Below are positions 10,201 through 17,924 of a stretch of 64,000 nt of DNA, piece by piece. Position numbers and translations under genes: made by a program. Within the stretch, counting starts at the first letter, position 1, and every line of letters starts with the position of its first letter. The stretch is from Lachnotalea glycerini (GTDB lineage Bacteria > Bacillota > Clostridia > Lachnospirales > Lachnospiraceae), in assembly GCF_003201285.1 (NCBI RefSeq), contig NZ_QICS01000012.1:62001-126000 (forward strand). The letters run 5' to 3'. The notes beneath the pieces were generated by a model. That model did no database searches. It worked only from the letters and a program-made list of their open reading frames with translations, and had not been told where the DNA came from.

Positions 10201-10650
10201 TTCTATGAAGTGGCTCATAGCATAGCTTTTAAGCCATACATTCCGATAGATTCCTGCACCTGAATACCAACGGCTGTTTGGATGTTCATGCTTTACACGA
10301 AGCTTTATATCATTTTTGCCCGTCATCAGATAAGGAGTAATTTCGTACTCAAAAGAACTATAGCCATAGGGCCAGGTGCCAACTTCTTTATGATTAATGA
10401 ACAAAGTGGAATCCATATAAACTCCATCAAAACAAAGCGACAGAAGCTGATTGCTTACTGACGTATAATAAAAATCTTTCTGATACCAGCCCTCACTTGT
10501 TTCATACAAGTCATCTCCGTAGATAAGCCAGTCGTGAGGCAGATCAACATCAGTCCACTGTATCGTAAGAGAATCCAAATTACTTAGGCTTTGACCGATT
10601 TTTTGTTTGGTAAATTTCCAATCTGTGTTAAAATACTGTTTTATGCTCAT
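7273..10650 (-). CDS. GH2 glycoside hydrolase, large beta-galactosidase-like enzyme
   Basis: The 1125-residue protein begins with a GH2 sugar-binding jelly-roll domain (DLPHDWLIYGDDLYET near 37-52, then YRNVWLKSY), an Ig-like domain and a TIM barrel (about 270-580). The acid/base is Glu368 in MWSIGNEIYD and the nucleophile is Glu447 in AIYGSETSS. The long C-terminal part holds Ig-like domains (about 640-860) and two beta-rich, probably carbohydrate-binding modules reaching the end (about 870-1125). No signal peptide is visible, so it acts on imported sugars. It lies 43 bp downstream of an AraC regulator on the same strand and diverges from a xylan-oligosaccharide operon. Beta-galactosidase is the default call; beta-glucuronidase or another GH2 activity on hemicellulose side chains is possible. 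Confidence 0.88.
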   Translation of the reverse strand: MSIKQYFNTDWKFTKQKIGQSLSNLDSLTIQWTDVDLPHDWLIYGDDLYETSEGWYQKDFYYTSVSNQLLSLCFDGVYMDSTLFINHKEVGTWPYGYSSFEYEITPYLMTGKNDIKLRVKHEHPNSRWYSGAGIYRNVWLKSYAMSHFIENGIYISTNKKQEDYSLIVSHEISQNAIGTVRHTLLDANEKLIMSGISSDVEILIRDIIPWTLEKPYLYTLRSELLIDDVVVDTENNRFGFRSITFDCNQGFFLNGVHTKLNGVCQHHDLGALGSAFHKTAAKRQLLLLKQMGANAIRTSHNMPAPELLALTDEMGFLVIDEVFDMWERSKTAYDYARFFKEHCVKDVKSWIRRDRNHPSVIMWSIGNEIYDTHADEHGMEITQALYDEVKKHDSRNNAYVTIASNYMTWENARKCANIVKLAGYNYTEKLYQEHHKKYPDWAIYGSETSSLVQSRGIYHFPLNEPILCEDDEQCSSLGNSTTSWGAKSMESCILSERDTPFSMGQFIWTGFDYIGEPTPYHTRNSYFGQIDTAGFPKDSFYFYQSSWTSYKENPMIHISTYWDFNPNQLIDVRIMSNAPKIELFLNDISLGCQHLEHQIGTKLIGDWQIPYERGHLHAVAFDESNQIIASDDAYSFDDAATIELTANKQCMTANAEDLVFVTIRMMDAQGHPVENANNRVYVKVEGAGRLVGLDNGDSTDSDSYKGSSRKLFSGKLLAMVASTLESGSITINVTSIGLPMGQLKLNAVASPNKPVASALLSSFESIITREIPVRKIELISRNGQTFTKDHTRIIVEARIYPMNASYHDINWQVTNASGVAIQIASVKSLCDAEHLVEITAHGDGDFRLRASCKNGGDHAQIISSLEFSISGLGSLTLNPYQFISGSLYSSYEGEISNGNERGVATSRDSLTCITYDNLDFGEYGSDTLTLPIFELESTPAVIRFYEGKRNTEKLLGSFIYDKETIWNVYQDATYILNQRLSGITSLTIEVERKIHIKGFCFLKKEKAFEKIYVKEANHIYGDTFTISSHCVEGIGNNVSLEFKNMDFGNRGAGKVIICGRCPIDRNTIQIHFHNEAFDSIEIAELNHSDHFEVQTFDIRRVFGMQTVTFVFLPGSNFDFQWFRFE

Positions 10651-10693
10651 GCATACATCCTTTCTTCTTACTTAAAGTCGTAATAAAGATTTC

Positions 10694-11560
10694 TTATTTT
10701 TCTTGCTGTAAATTTCTATATTGAGTAGGAGTACATTTGTTAATCGATTTAAAAAGCCGATTAAAAGTGGCTAAACTGCCAAAGCCAGATTGCATAGAGA
10801 TATCTACTATTGTTGCATCAGTTAAAGTAGTCAATAACTTTTTAGCATAGGTGATGCGAGAACGATTCAAATAGTCATAGTAAGAGTAATTCGTAAATTG
10901 CTTAAATAATCGGATAAAATGCGATTCACTAAAACCACTCAGCTTAGCTAATTCACCAACACCAATGTTCTCGGTACAATGCTCGTCAATGTAATTGCAA
11001 ATCTCCAGAAATTTGCTGACATATTTGTGAGCTCTTGTATTTTTTATATTGACAATATCAATTGGCAGGTTTGTCTTATTTCGTTCAGCAATGACTAACA
11101 TTTCTAAAATCAAAGAATAAATGGATGCATATTTTAGAATAGAATTACTTGAATATTCTAAATAAATGCTATCCATCAGCCGATTCATTTTCTCTTTGGC
11201 ATATTCACCCGATTCCTTAGTATAAAGGGCATAAGGATAGAACATGGAAGCAAGAGAATCAAGCCCCTTAATTGTGGAAAATAGGGGAGGCTCAAATAGA
11301 AAAATATATCTTTTCCCTTTATTAGGAGCGAAGATCTCATGAAGTACGCCGGGAGAAATAAAAAGAACATCACCTGGATTTAAAATTATGGTATTTTCTT
11401 CAATTTTAACAGTATAAATGCTTTCAATGGGCATGATCACCTCAATGGCTGGCTGCCAGTGTATTGGATAATTCTCATAGTCTGCATTAAAATAAAATCG
11501 AATTGGCATATTTTCATCATAAATTATGGTTTCACGTATACCATCTAATATTTCAATCAT
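10694..11560 (-). CDS. AraC-family transcriptional regulator of the hemicellulose locus
   Basis: The 288-residue protein has an AraC cupin domain (about 15-130; NPGDVLFISPGVLHEIF is the typical metal-less cupin motif) and a C-terminal AraC DNA-binding domain (about 185-285; IGVGELAKLSGFSESHFIRL and the closing GFGSLATFNRLFK and PTQYRN). It is the first gene of a minus-strand unit with the GH2 enzyme and is divergent from the Lpl-type importer operon. The 477-bp region between the two units carries a 17-bp direct repeat, a plausible binding site for this protein. Regulation in response to an imported oligosaccharide is inferred from context. Confidence 0.88.
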   Translation of the reverse strand: MIEILDGIRETIIYDENMPIRFYFNADYENYPIHWQPAIEVIMPIESIYTVKIEENTIILNPGDVLFISPGVLHEIFAPNKGKRYIFLFEPPLFSTIKGLDSLASMFYPYALYTKESGEYAKEKMNRLMDSIYLEYSSNSILKYASIYSLILEMLVIAERNKTNLPIDIVNIKNTRAHKYVSKFLEICNYIDEHCTENIGVGELAKLSGFSESHFIRLFKQFTNYSYYDYLNRSRITYAKKLLTTLTDATIVDISMQSGFGSLATFNRLFKSINKCTPTQYRNLQQEK

Positions 11561-12037
11561 AATATCAACTCCCTTAATTTTATATAATGATGTTGAGAGG
11601 TATTTTACTCCCTGACTATACTAATTCTTTCATCATATAGAAGCGAAACATGTCCAAATATAATCAAAAATATCAAATATAATCAAAAATAATTATCACA
11701 AAATTCGGACAAAGTATACAAAATAAACAAAAATAATAATATTACTTTGTTATTAAACGAAAAAATACAAATAATAAGCAAATAGTCATAAGAAAAGTAT
11801 AAAACGAAAGATATAAAAAGTAAAGACTAAATGATTCTAATTAATAAGATTCAAAAAAAATAACAATATTTGATAGTAATTTAAGAAAGAATGAGGGGAA
11901 TGTTTTGAATTAGTGCACTATAATACAAACAAGAGGGGAAATAAAATATACAAAATAACTAAAACATCGCAAGTGATCTACAAACAATGAAATGTAACTC
12001 AAAAGGGAATTGATAAAAAGAAGGGGAGAAATTTCGG
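11561..12037. promoter_or_regulatory. Divergent control region between AraC/GH2 and xylan-oligosaccharide operon
   Basis: This 477-bp, extremely AT-rich stretch has no gene. It holds the direct repeat at 11655-11690, an inverted TGTCC/GGACA pair flanking it (11651-11655 and 11707-11711), and TATAAT at 11919-11924 facing the plus-strand operon. That -10 box has no recognisable -35 partner, as expected for an AraC-activated promoter. The leader downstream contains no clear hairpin. Confidence 0.55.
11655..11690. repeat. 17-bp direct repeat with 19-bp period (probable AraC operator)
   Basis: CAAATATAATCAAAAAT occurs exactly twice, at 11655-11671 and 11674-11690, with a 2-bp spacer. Paired direct half-sites about two helical turns apart are the usual binding architecture of AraC-family proteins, and such a regulator gene starts about 95 bp away. 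Confidence 0.65.
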
Positions 12038-12994
12038 ATGGGAAAAGATAAAGTATCAATAACAGAAAGTAAGATAAAACACAAGAAGTTGTTCTCGTTG
12101 CTCAGACATGTAAAAAAGGAATGGAAGCTATATTCTTTTTTAGTTCTTCCAATTGCTTATTACATCATATTTAAATACATACCAATGGCAGGAAATATTA
12201 TTGCATTTCGAAAATATAAGGGAGGTTCAAACATATTTGGAAGCACTTGGGTAGGGCTTCGATATTTTAATCAATTTCTTCAGGATGAATCATTTTGGAA
12301 AGCTTTCGAAAATACCCTTCGACTGAGTATATCTTATATTGCGGTAAGATTTCCGGCCACTTTAATTTTTGCTTTGCTATTGAATGAAATTAAAACATTA
12401 GCTGCTAAAAAGTTTGTACAGACTGTCAGTTATCTACCCCATTTTATATCTTTAGTAGTCGTTTGTGGTATGGTAAAGGAAATTGTTTCCCTGAATGGAC
12501 CAATTAATAGTTTAATAGCAGGAATGGGATTTGAAAAAATGGCATTTATTTCTTTGCCTGAGAGTTTTTCCACTATTTATATATCTTCGGGTGTCTGGCA
12601 GGCATTGGGGTGGGGAACCATTCTATACCTTACGGCTATGACAAATATTAACATGGAATTGTATGAGGCATCGGCCATTGATGGGGCAGGAAAGCTTAAA
12701 CAGGCTTTACATATTACGATACCGGGTATCATGCCTACCATTATGACATTATTGATTCTGGATGTCGGAGGAATAATGACATCTACAAATATGCAAAAGA
12801 TTTTACTCCTATATAATCCACTTACACAGGAAAAAGCAGATATTATTGGCACTTATGTTTATAGAATGGGTATAACAGGAGGAAACTTCTCCTATGCGAC
12901 TGCGGTTGGACTATTTGAGGGAATTATTGGGTTGATCTTAGTAACAAGCGCCAATACGCTATCTAAGAAATTTACAGAGAGCAGTTTATGGTAG
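12038..12994 (+). CDS. ABC transporter permease, LplB type (oligosaccharide import)
   Basis: The 318-residue membrane protein has a cytoplasmic N-terminus of about 35 residues and six predicted helices, the first at YSFLVLPIAYYIIFKYIP. The EAA loop is EASAIDGAGKLKQALHI near residue 210. The sequence GNIIAFRKYKGGSNIFGS after the first helix is typical of the LplB branch, which imports complex oligosaccharides rather than simple disaccharides. It heads an operon with a partner permease, binding lipoprotein, GH3 and GH67 enzymes. In Paenibacillus, equivalent permeases belong to aldouronate-utilisation clusters with GH67, so aldouronates are the likely cargo. ATG follows AAGGGGAG. Confidence 0.9.
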   Translation: MGKDKVSITESKIKHKKLFSLLRHVKKEWKLYSFLVLPIAYYIIFKYIPMAGNIIAFRKYKGGSNIFGSTWVGLRYFNQFLQDESFWKAFENTLRLSISYIAVRFPATLIFALLLNEIKTLAAKKFVQTVSYLPHFISLVVVCGMVKEIVSLNGPINSLIAGMGFEKMAFISLPESFSTIYISSGVWQALGWGTILYLTAMTNINMELYEASAIDGAGKLKQALHITIPGIMPTIMTLLILDVGGIMTSTNMQKILLLYNPLTQEKADIIGTYVYRMGITGGNFSYATAVGLFEGIIGLILVTSANTLSKKFTESSLW

Positions 12995-13004
12995 GGGGAA
13001 AAGA

Positions 13005-13877
13005 ATGAAAATAAAAGTTTCTAAAAGCAGACAAATATTTTTAATTACAAATTTTTTAATCATGTTTATGGTTGTATTTGTTACGCTGTATCCATTTGTT
13101 TATTTGATCGCGCAATCCTTTAGCTCGGATAAAGCAGTAGCGGCAGGATTAGTTAGTTTTTATCCAATTGAATTTACAATCACAACTTACAAATATGTAT
13201 TAAGTAAGGTTGAATTTTATAGATACTATGCAAACACCATTTTTTATGGAATTATGGGAACCTTGATATCAGTTGCGGGTACTGCTATATTGGCATATCC
13301 GTTATCAAAAAGTAGATTAAGACTAAATAAATTTTTTATTCCTTTTTGTATATTTACAATGTATTTTTCAGGCGGTATGATTCCAAATTACATATTAGTT
13401 GCAAAATGGCTAAACTTAAGAGACTCCATGTGGTCTATTCTATTGCCGGGAGCTATTAGTACGTTTAACCTATTGTTAATGAAATCATTTTTTTCAGGAT
13501 TACCGGAGGAGCTGGAAGAAGCAGCAGCAATCGATGGAATGGGGGTTTACTCCATATTTGCAAAAATAATCATACCATTATCAAAACCAATTATTGCAAC
13601 GATGTGTTTGTTTTATCTCGTTGGCCTCTGGAATGAATGGTTTGCACCATTTATATATTTAGACAGTAAAGACAAGTGGCCGGTAGCACTGTGGGTCAGA
13701 CAATTGGTAGAAGGTGCGAATAACGTAGAAATGGGTTCGGGCGCAGAAGAAAGTCAGATTACTACGACAATTAAGTCAGCAACAATGGTACTAACTTCAT
13801 TACCGATTATATGTGTCTATCCTTTTGTACAGAAGTATTTTGTACAGGGAATGACAATGGGAGCGGTAAAAGGTTAA
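13005..13877 (+). CDS. ABC transporter permease, LplC/YtcP type
   Basis: The 290-residue protein is the second permease of the Lpl-type importer. It has six hydrophobic helices, the marker YFSGGMIPNYILVAKWLNL (about residues 123-142), which is typical of the YtcP/LplC branch, and the EAA loop ELEEAAAIDGMGVYSIFAKI near 165-185. The C-terminal KYFVQGMTMGAVKG ending is also family-typical. The gene begins 10 bp after the first permease stop, behind a GGGGG-rich ribosome site, so the two are translated together. The ATPase is not in the window. Confidence 0.9.
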   Translation: MKIKVSKSRQIFLITNFLIMFMVVFVTLYPFVYLIAQSFSSDKAVAAGLVSFYPIEFTITTYKYVLSKVEFYRYYANTIFYGIMGTLISVAGTAILAYPLSKSRLRLNKFFIPFCIFTMYFSGGMIPNYILVAKWLNLRDSMWSILLPGAISTFNLLLMKSFFSGLPEELEEAAAIDGMGVYSIFAKIIIPLSKPIIATMCLFYLVGLWNEWFAPFIYLDSKDKWPVALWVRQLVEGANNVEMGSGAEESQITTTIKSATMVLTSLPIICVYPFVQKYFVQGMTMGAVKG

Positions 13878-13947
13878 TATAAGTAACAATTTAGTGCTTT
13901 TATAGTTACGATTAATATTGTTTCAAAGAAAGGGAGAGTAGAATAAT

Positions 13948-15636
13948 ATGACTAAGAAAATGGTAGCAGTATTACTAACGGTTTCAATGGTCACTGGTTT
14001 AATGGGATGTGGGGCATCTTCAAAAAATACACTGGCTGATCAAACCTCTGACACACAGGAGGGGTCAACACAGGCACAAGGAAATGAGGAATACACCTTT
14101 GGTGCTGACAAGACCTTTTATTCAGATGAACCCGTAAGTTATTCCATGTTATTTAGTGACCATGAGAACTATCCTTACAAGGAAGACTGGCTATTATGGC
14201 AGGCAATTGAAGAAAAAACCAATGTAACCTTTGATTTAACCTTAGTAGCAAGAACGGATTATGAAGATAAAAAATCTGCCCTTGTTAACTCTGGCTCCGC
14301 ACCATATATTATTCCAAAGACCTATGATGAAGCACCTTATGTAGCCAGTGGTCAGATTGTTCCAATCAGTGATTGGGTACAATACATGCCAAATTATCAA
14401 AAGTGCGTACAAGATTGGGGAATGGAAGAGGATTTAAAACAAAAGCTGAAAGATGATGGAAAATACTATGTACTACCGGGTATGTGGGAATCGCAAGGTG
14501 GTGGTTACTCTATGATTATCAGAAAAGATATATTCGATGCAGCTGGCGTTGATGTAGAGACATTAGAAAAGAACTGGACATGGGAAGAATTTTATGATGC
14601 ATTAAAGCAGGTAAAAGAATATACGGGAGCACCCTATGTGTGGTCTGATCAATATCAAGGTTCCTGTGCACTGAATCTGGCAGCAGTAGAGTATGGAGTA
14701 AAAGCAGGACGTTCCTCAGATGGAGGAGACTGGGGACTTCAAAATGCAGTTAAATTTGATTGGGATAAAATGGAATTTTCCTTTGTGGACACAAGCGATA
14801 AGTTTAAGGAGTTTTTAAGTTTCTTTCACAAAATGTATACAGAGGGAATTGTAGACTCAGAAACATATACACAAGATATCGATGCTGCCAGGGAGAAGTT
14901 CTTTAGAGGAGAATCCTATGTGCTGACTGCCAATTATCAGCAGTTATCTGATATGATAAAAAATGAAAAGATGCAAGATGAGAATGCCAGCCTTTATATG
15001 GTGACTCCTCCTGGAGGACCAATGGGGAATCTTAGAACAGAATTATCCAGACTCGAAAACGGAATAATGATTTCTCAAAATGCATTGGATGAATTAGGAG
15101 AAGAGGGATTTATTAAGATGCTTCGTTTCGTTGACTGGTTATGGTATTCTAATGAAGGGCAGACACTTTCCCTATGGGGAGTAGAAGGAACTACATATAC
15201 AGTGGAGGATAGTAAGATAGTATTAAATCCTGATATTTACTTTAATGGCATTAATCCAGATGGCACGAAGAAATTAAATATTGACTATGGATTTGGTGGA
15301 GGAGTATTTGCATACGGAGGGACCGAAGAGCTAAGAGCTTCTAAGATGACCGAAGAGGAAAAAAATTTTACAGAAAGAGTGAACAACAATAGAGAACCGC
15401 AAAAGATTGATCCACCAATACTTGCAAATGAAGACGAGACAGAAGAAATGGAATTAATCAGAGTTCCACTTACAGACTATATTAACACGATGACTTTAAG
15501 CTTCATTACAGGAACTGCAGATCTTGATGCAGACTGGGATGAGTATGTAAAAAACTGTGAATCCAAGGGATCTACAAAATACATTGAGAAAGCAAATGAA
15601 ATATTCAGCAAAACAAAAAGTATTCTTGGTTACTAA
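13948..15636 (+). CDS. LplA-type oligosaccharide-binding lipoprotein
   Basis: The 562-residue protein has a lipoprotein signal peptide with lipobox GLMGC (Cys about residue 21), then a Ser/Thr/Gln-rich linker and a long solute-binding domain. The length, well above the 420-450 residues of MalE-type proteins, is typical of LplA/YtcQ binding proteins for large oligosaccharides. Features include YPYKEDWLLWQAIEEKTNV and LPGMWESQGGGYSMIIRKD. It lies after the two permeases, the gene order common in Lpl clusters, and upstream of GH3 and GH67 enzymes. Cargo is inferred to be glucuronoxylan oligosaccharides. A hairpin follows the gene before the enzymes. Confidence 0.9.
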   Translation: MTKKMVAVLLTVSMVTGLMGCGASSKNTLADQTSDTQEGSTQAQGNEEYTFGADKTFYSDEPVSYSMLFSDHENYPYKEDWLLWQAIEEKTNVTFDLTLVARTDYEDKKSALVNSGSAPYIIPKTYDEAPYVASGQIVPISDWVQYMPNYQKCVQDWGMEEDLKQKLKDDGKYYVLPGMWESQGGGYSMIIRKDIFDAAGVDVETLEKNWTWEEFYDALKQVKEYTGAPYVWSDQYQGSCALNLAAVEYGVKAGRSSDGGDWGLQNAVKFDWDKMEFSFVDTSDKFKEFLSFFHKMYTEGIVDSETYTQDIDAAREKFFRGESYVLTANYQQLSDMIKNEKMQDENASLYMVTPPGGPMGNLRTELSRLENGIMISQNALDELGEEGFIKMLRFVDWLWYSNEGQTLSLWGVEGTTYTVEDSKIVLNPDIYFNGINPDGTKKLNIDYGFGGGVFAYGGTEELRASKMTEEEKNFTERVNNNREPQKIDPPILANEDETEEMELIRVPLTDYINTMTLSFITGTADLDADWDEYVKNCESKGSTKYIEKANEIFSKTKSILGY

Positions 15637-15664
15637 AATTAGAGCGACAAATTTTTAATATAAT

Positions 15665-15703
15665 AAAATAAGGGTTCAAGCGGGCGCTTAGAATCCTTAT
15701 TTT
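15665..15703 (+). terminator. Intercistronic hairpin between binding protein and GH3 genes
   Basis: AAAATAAGGGTTC pairs with GAATCCTTATTTT (13 bp, one G-T pair) and ends in the T run of its own 3' arm. Position within an operon suggests partial termination, giving more binding protein than enzyme. Confidence 0.65.
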
Positions 15704-15740
15704 ACCTGCAAAAGGTATTATATCGCAGATAGGAGATAAT

Positions 15741-17912
15741 ATGAGAGTTATACCTTACAACATGAAAAGAGAAAAATATCAAAACCAGGCTAGAAAATTA
15801 GTAGAGCAAATGACATTAGAAGAGAAGGTATTTCAAACTTTGCATAGCGCACCCGCGATTGAACGATTAGGTATCAAATCCTATAACTGGTGGAATGAGG
15901 CATTACACGGGGTAGCAAGAGCAGGTGTGGCTACTGTATTTCCACAGGCGATAGGCCTGGCGGCTACCTTTGATGAAGAGGTTTTAAAGAAAGTTGGCAA
16001 AGTTGTATCCACAGAGGGAAGAGCTAAATTCAATATGCAGCAAAAATATAAGGATACGGATATATACAAGGGTCTTACTTTTTGGGCACCTAATGTGAAT
16101 ATATTTCGTGATCCAAGGTGGGGGAGAGGTCATGAAACTTTTGGAGAGGATCCCTATTTAACATCATGTCTTGGTGTGAGCTTTATCAAGGCAATGCAGG
16201 GTGATGGCGAATATATGAAAACGGCTGCCTGTGCGAAGCACTTTGCAGTACATTCAGGACCAGAGGATGTAAGACACAGCTTTGATGCAAGGGTAACTCT
16301 TCAAGATTTGCATGAAACATATCTTCCAGCTTTTAAGGCATGTGTAGAAAAGGCAGAGGTAGAAACAGTAATGGGAGCTTATAACCGTACAAACGGAGAA
16401 CCATGCTGTGGAAGCAAAACCTTATTGAAAGATATTCTAAGAACAGAATGGAATTTTAAGGGGCACGTGACAAGTGATTGCTGGGCTATTAAAGATTTTC
16501 ACGAACATCATAAGGTAACTAACGGACCGGTTGAGTCTGTCGCATTGGCGATGAATAATGGATGTGATCTAAATTGTGGAAACATTTTCATTTATTTAAA
16601 GAAAGCAGTAGAAGATGGTTTAGTAAACGAGGAGCGTTTGAATGAAGCTGTTACGAATTTATTTGTAACACGTATGAAGCTTGGTTTATTTGAAAAAACA
16701 AAGACATCATTTGATGCAATCGACTATGATAAGGTAGATTGTCCTGAGCATTGCAAATTAAATAAAGATATATCTAAGAAAACCTTGGTACTTCTTAAAA
16801 ATGAAAATCAAATATTGCCATTAAAAAAGGATAGTTTAAAGACAATTGGAATTATTGGACCAAATGCCAACAACAGAAAAGCCTTAGTTGGTAATTATGA
16901 AGGAACTGCTTCCGAATACATCACAGTTTTAGAAGGAATCAAAGAATATGTTGGAGAGAATACACGAGTACTTTATTCGGAAGGGTGTCACCTTTTTAAA
17001 GAGCAAATAAGTGGATTGGGAGAAAAAAATGATCGAATCGCAGAGGTCAAGGCCGTATGTGACAAAAGCGATGTAGTGATTGCCTGTATGGGACTTGATT
17101 CAGGCTTGGAAGGAGAAGAAGGCGATCAGGGCAATGAATTTGCAAGTGGAGATAAGCTAAACCTTCAACTGCCAGGATTGCAAGAGCAGGTTTTAAAGGC
17201 CATTTATGAAAGTGGGAAGCCAGTTGTTTTAATACTTTTATCAGGAAGTGCTCTTGCCGTTAATTTTGCAGATGAGCATATTCCGGCTATTGTACAGGGA
17301 TGGTATCCTGGCGCTCAAGGAGGAAGAGCAATTGCGGAGGTATTGTTTGGAGAAAATTCACCAGAAGGAAAGCTTCCAATTACATTCTACAAAACCACCG
17401 AGGAATTGCCGGATTTTACCGATTATTCTATGAAAAACAGAACCTATCGCTATATGACACAGGAGGCCTTGTATCCATTTGGATATGGACTGACTTATAC
17501 GGATATTGATGTAATCAAAGTGGAAATGAGTCAGGAGCAGATTAGTAAAGATGATACCATTACGGTAAAGGCAATGGTAAAGAATCAGGGTAAAATGGCT
17601 GGTGGTGAAGCCATTCAACTATACATTCAATGCGTTGGAAAGGATATGCCTAATTATTCACTTAAGGGTCTTAAAAAAGTACATCTAAAAGCACAAGAAG
17701 AAGTTGAAATATTATTTACGTTAGATGCCGCTTCCTTCGGGCTTTATGATGAAGAAGCAAGACTTAAATTGTATCAGGGAACTTATAAGGTATACATTGG
17801 TATATCACAGCCAGATGAAAGAAGCGTTAAACTGACTAAAAAAAGACCAATTTGCAAAGTAATAAAGTGTATGAGTGATGAGGTATTGTATCATCCGTCT
17901 ATTTATGAATAG
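15741..17912 (+). CDS. GH3 glycoside hydrolase, beta-xylosidase/beta-glucosidase type
   Basis: The 723-residue protein has the GH3 TIM-barrel domain (about 10-330), the alpha/beta sandwich domain (about 360-580) and a C-terminal fibronectin III-like domain (about 625-700). The nucleophile is Asp246 in HVTSDCWAI. Other motifs are NWWNEALHGVAR, WAPNVNIFRDPRWGRGHETF, and CAKHFAVHSGPEDVRH with the conserved Lys-His pair. NEALHGV and DPRWGRG patterns are those of the xylan 1,4-beta-xylosidase subgroup. There is no signal peptide, so it trims imported oligosaccharides. The gene precedes GH67 by 12 bp, and alpha-glucuronidase plus beta-xylosidase is the known pair for aldouronate degradation. Exact substrate preference cannot be read from sequence. 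Confidence 0.9.
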   Translation: MRVIPYNMKREKYQNQARKLVEQMTLEEKVFQTLHSAPAIERLGIKSYNWWNEALHGVARAGVATVFPQAIGLAATFDEEVLKKVGKVVSTEGRAKFNMQQKYKDTDIYKGLTFWAPNVNIFRDPRWGRGHETFGEDPYLTSCLGVSFIKAMQGDGEYMKTAACAKHFAVHSGPEDVRHSFDARVTLQDLHETYLPAFKACVEKAEVETVMGAYNRTNGEPCCGSKTLLKDILRTEWNFKGHVTSDCWAIKDFHEHHKVTNGPVESVALAMNNGCDLNCGNIFIYLKKAVEDGLVNEERLNEAVTNLFVTRMKLGLFEKTKTSFDAIDYDKVDCPEHCKLNKDISKKTLVLLKNENQILPLKKDSLKTIGIIGPNANNRKALVGNYEGTASEYITVLEGIKEYVGENTRVLYSEGCHLFKEQISGLGEKNDRIAEVKAVCDKSDVVIACMGLDSGLEGEEGDQGNEFASGDKLNLQLPGLQEQVLKAIYESGKPVVLILLSGSALAVNFADEHIPAIVQGWYPGAQGGRAIAEVLFGENSPEGKLPITFYKTTEELPDFTDYSMKNRTYRYMTQEALYPFGYGLTYTDIDVIKVEMSQEQISKDDTITVKAMVKNQGKMAGGEAIQLYIQCVGKDMPNYSLKGLKKVHLKAQEEVEILFTLDAASFGLYDEEARLKLYQGTYKVYIGISQPDERSVKLTKKRPICKVIKCMSDEVLYHPSIYE

Positions 17913-17924
17913 GAGAGATAAAGT

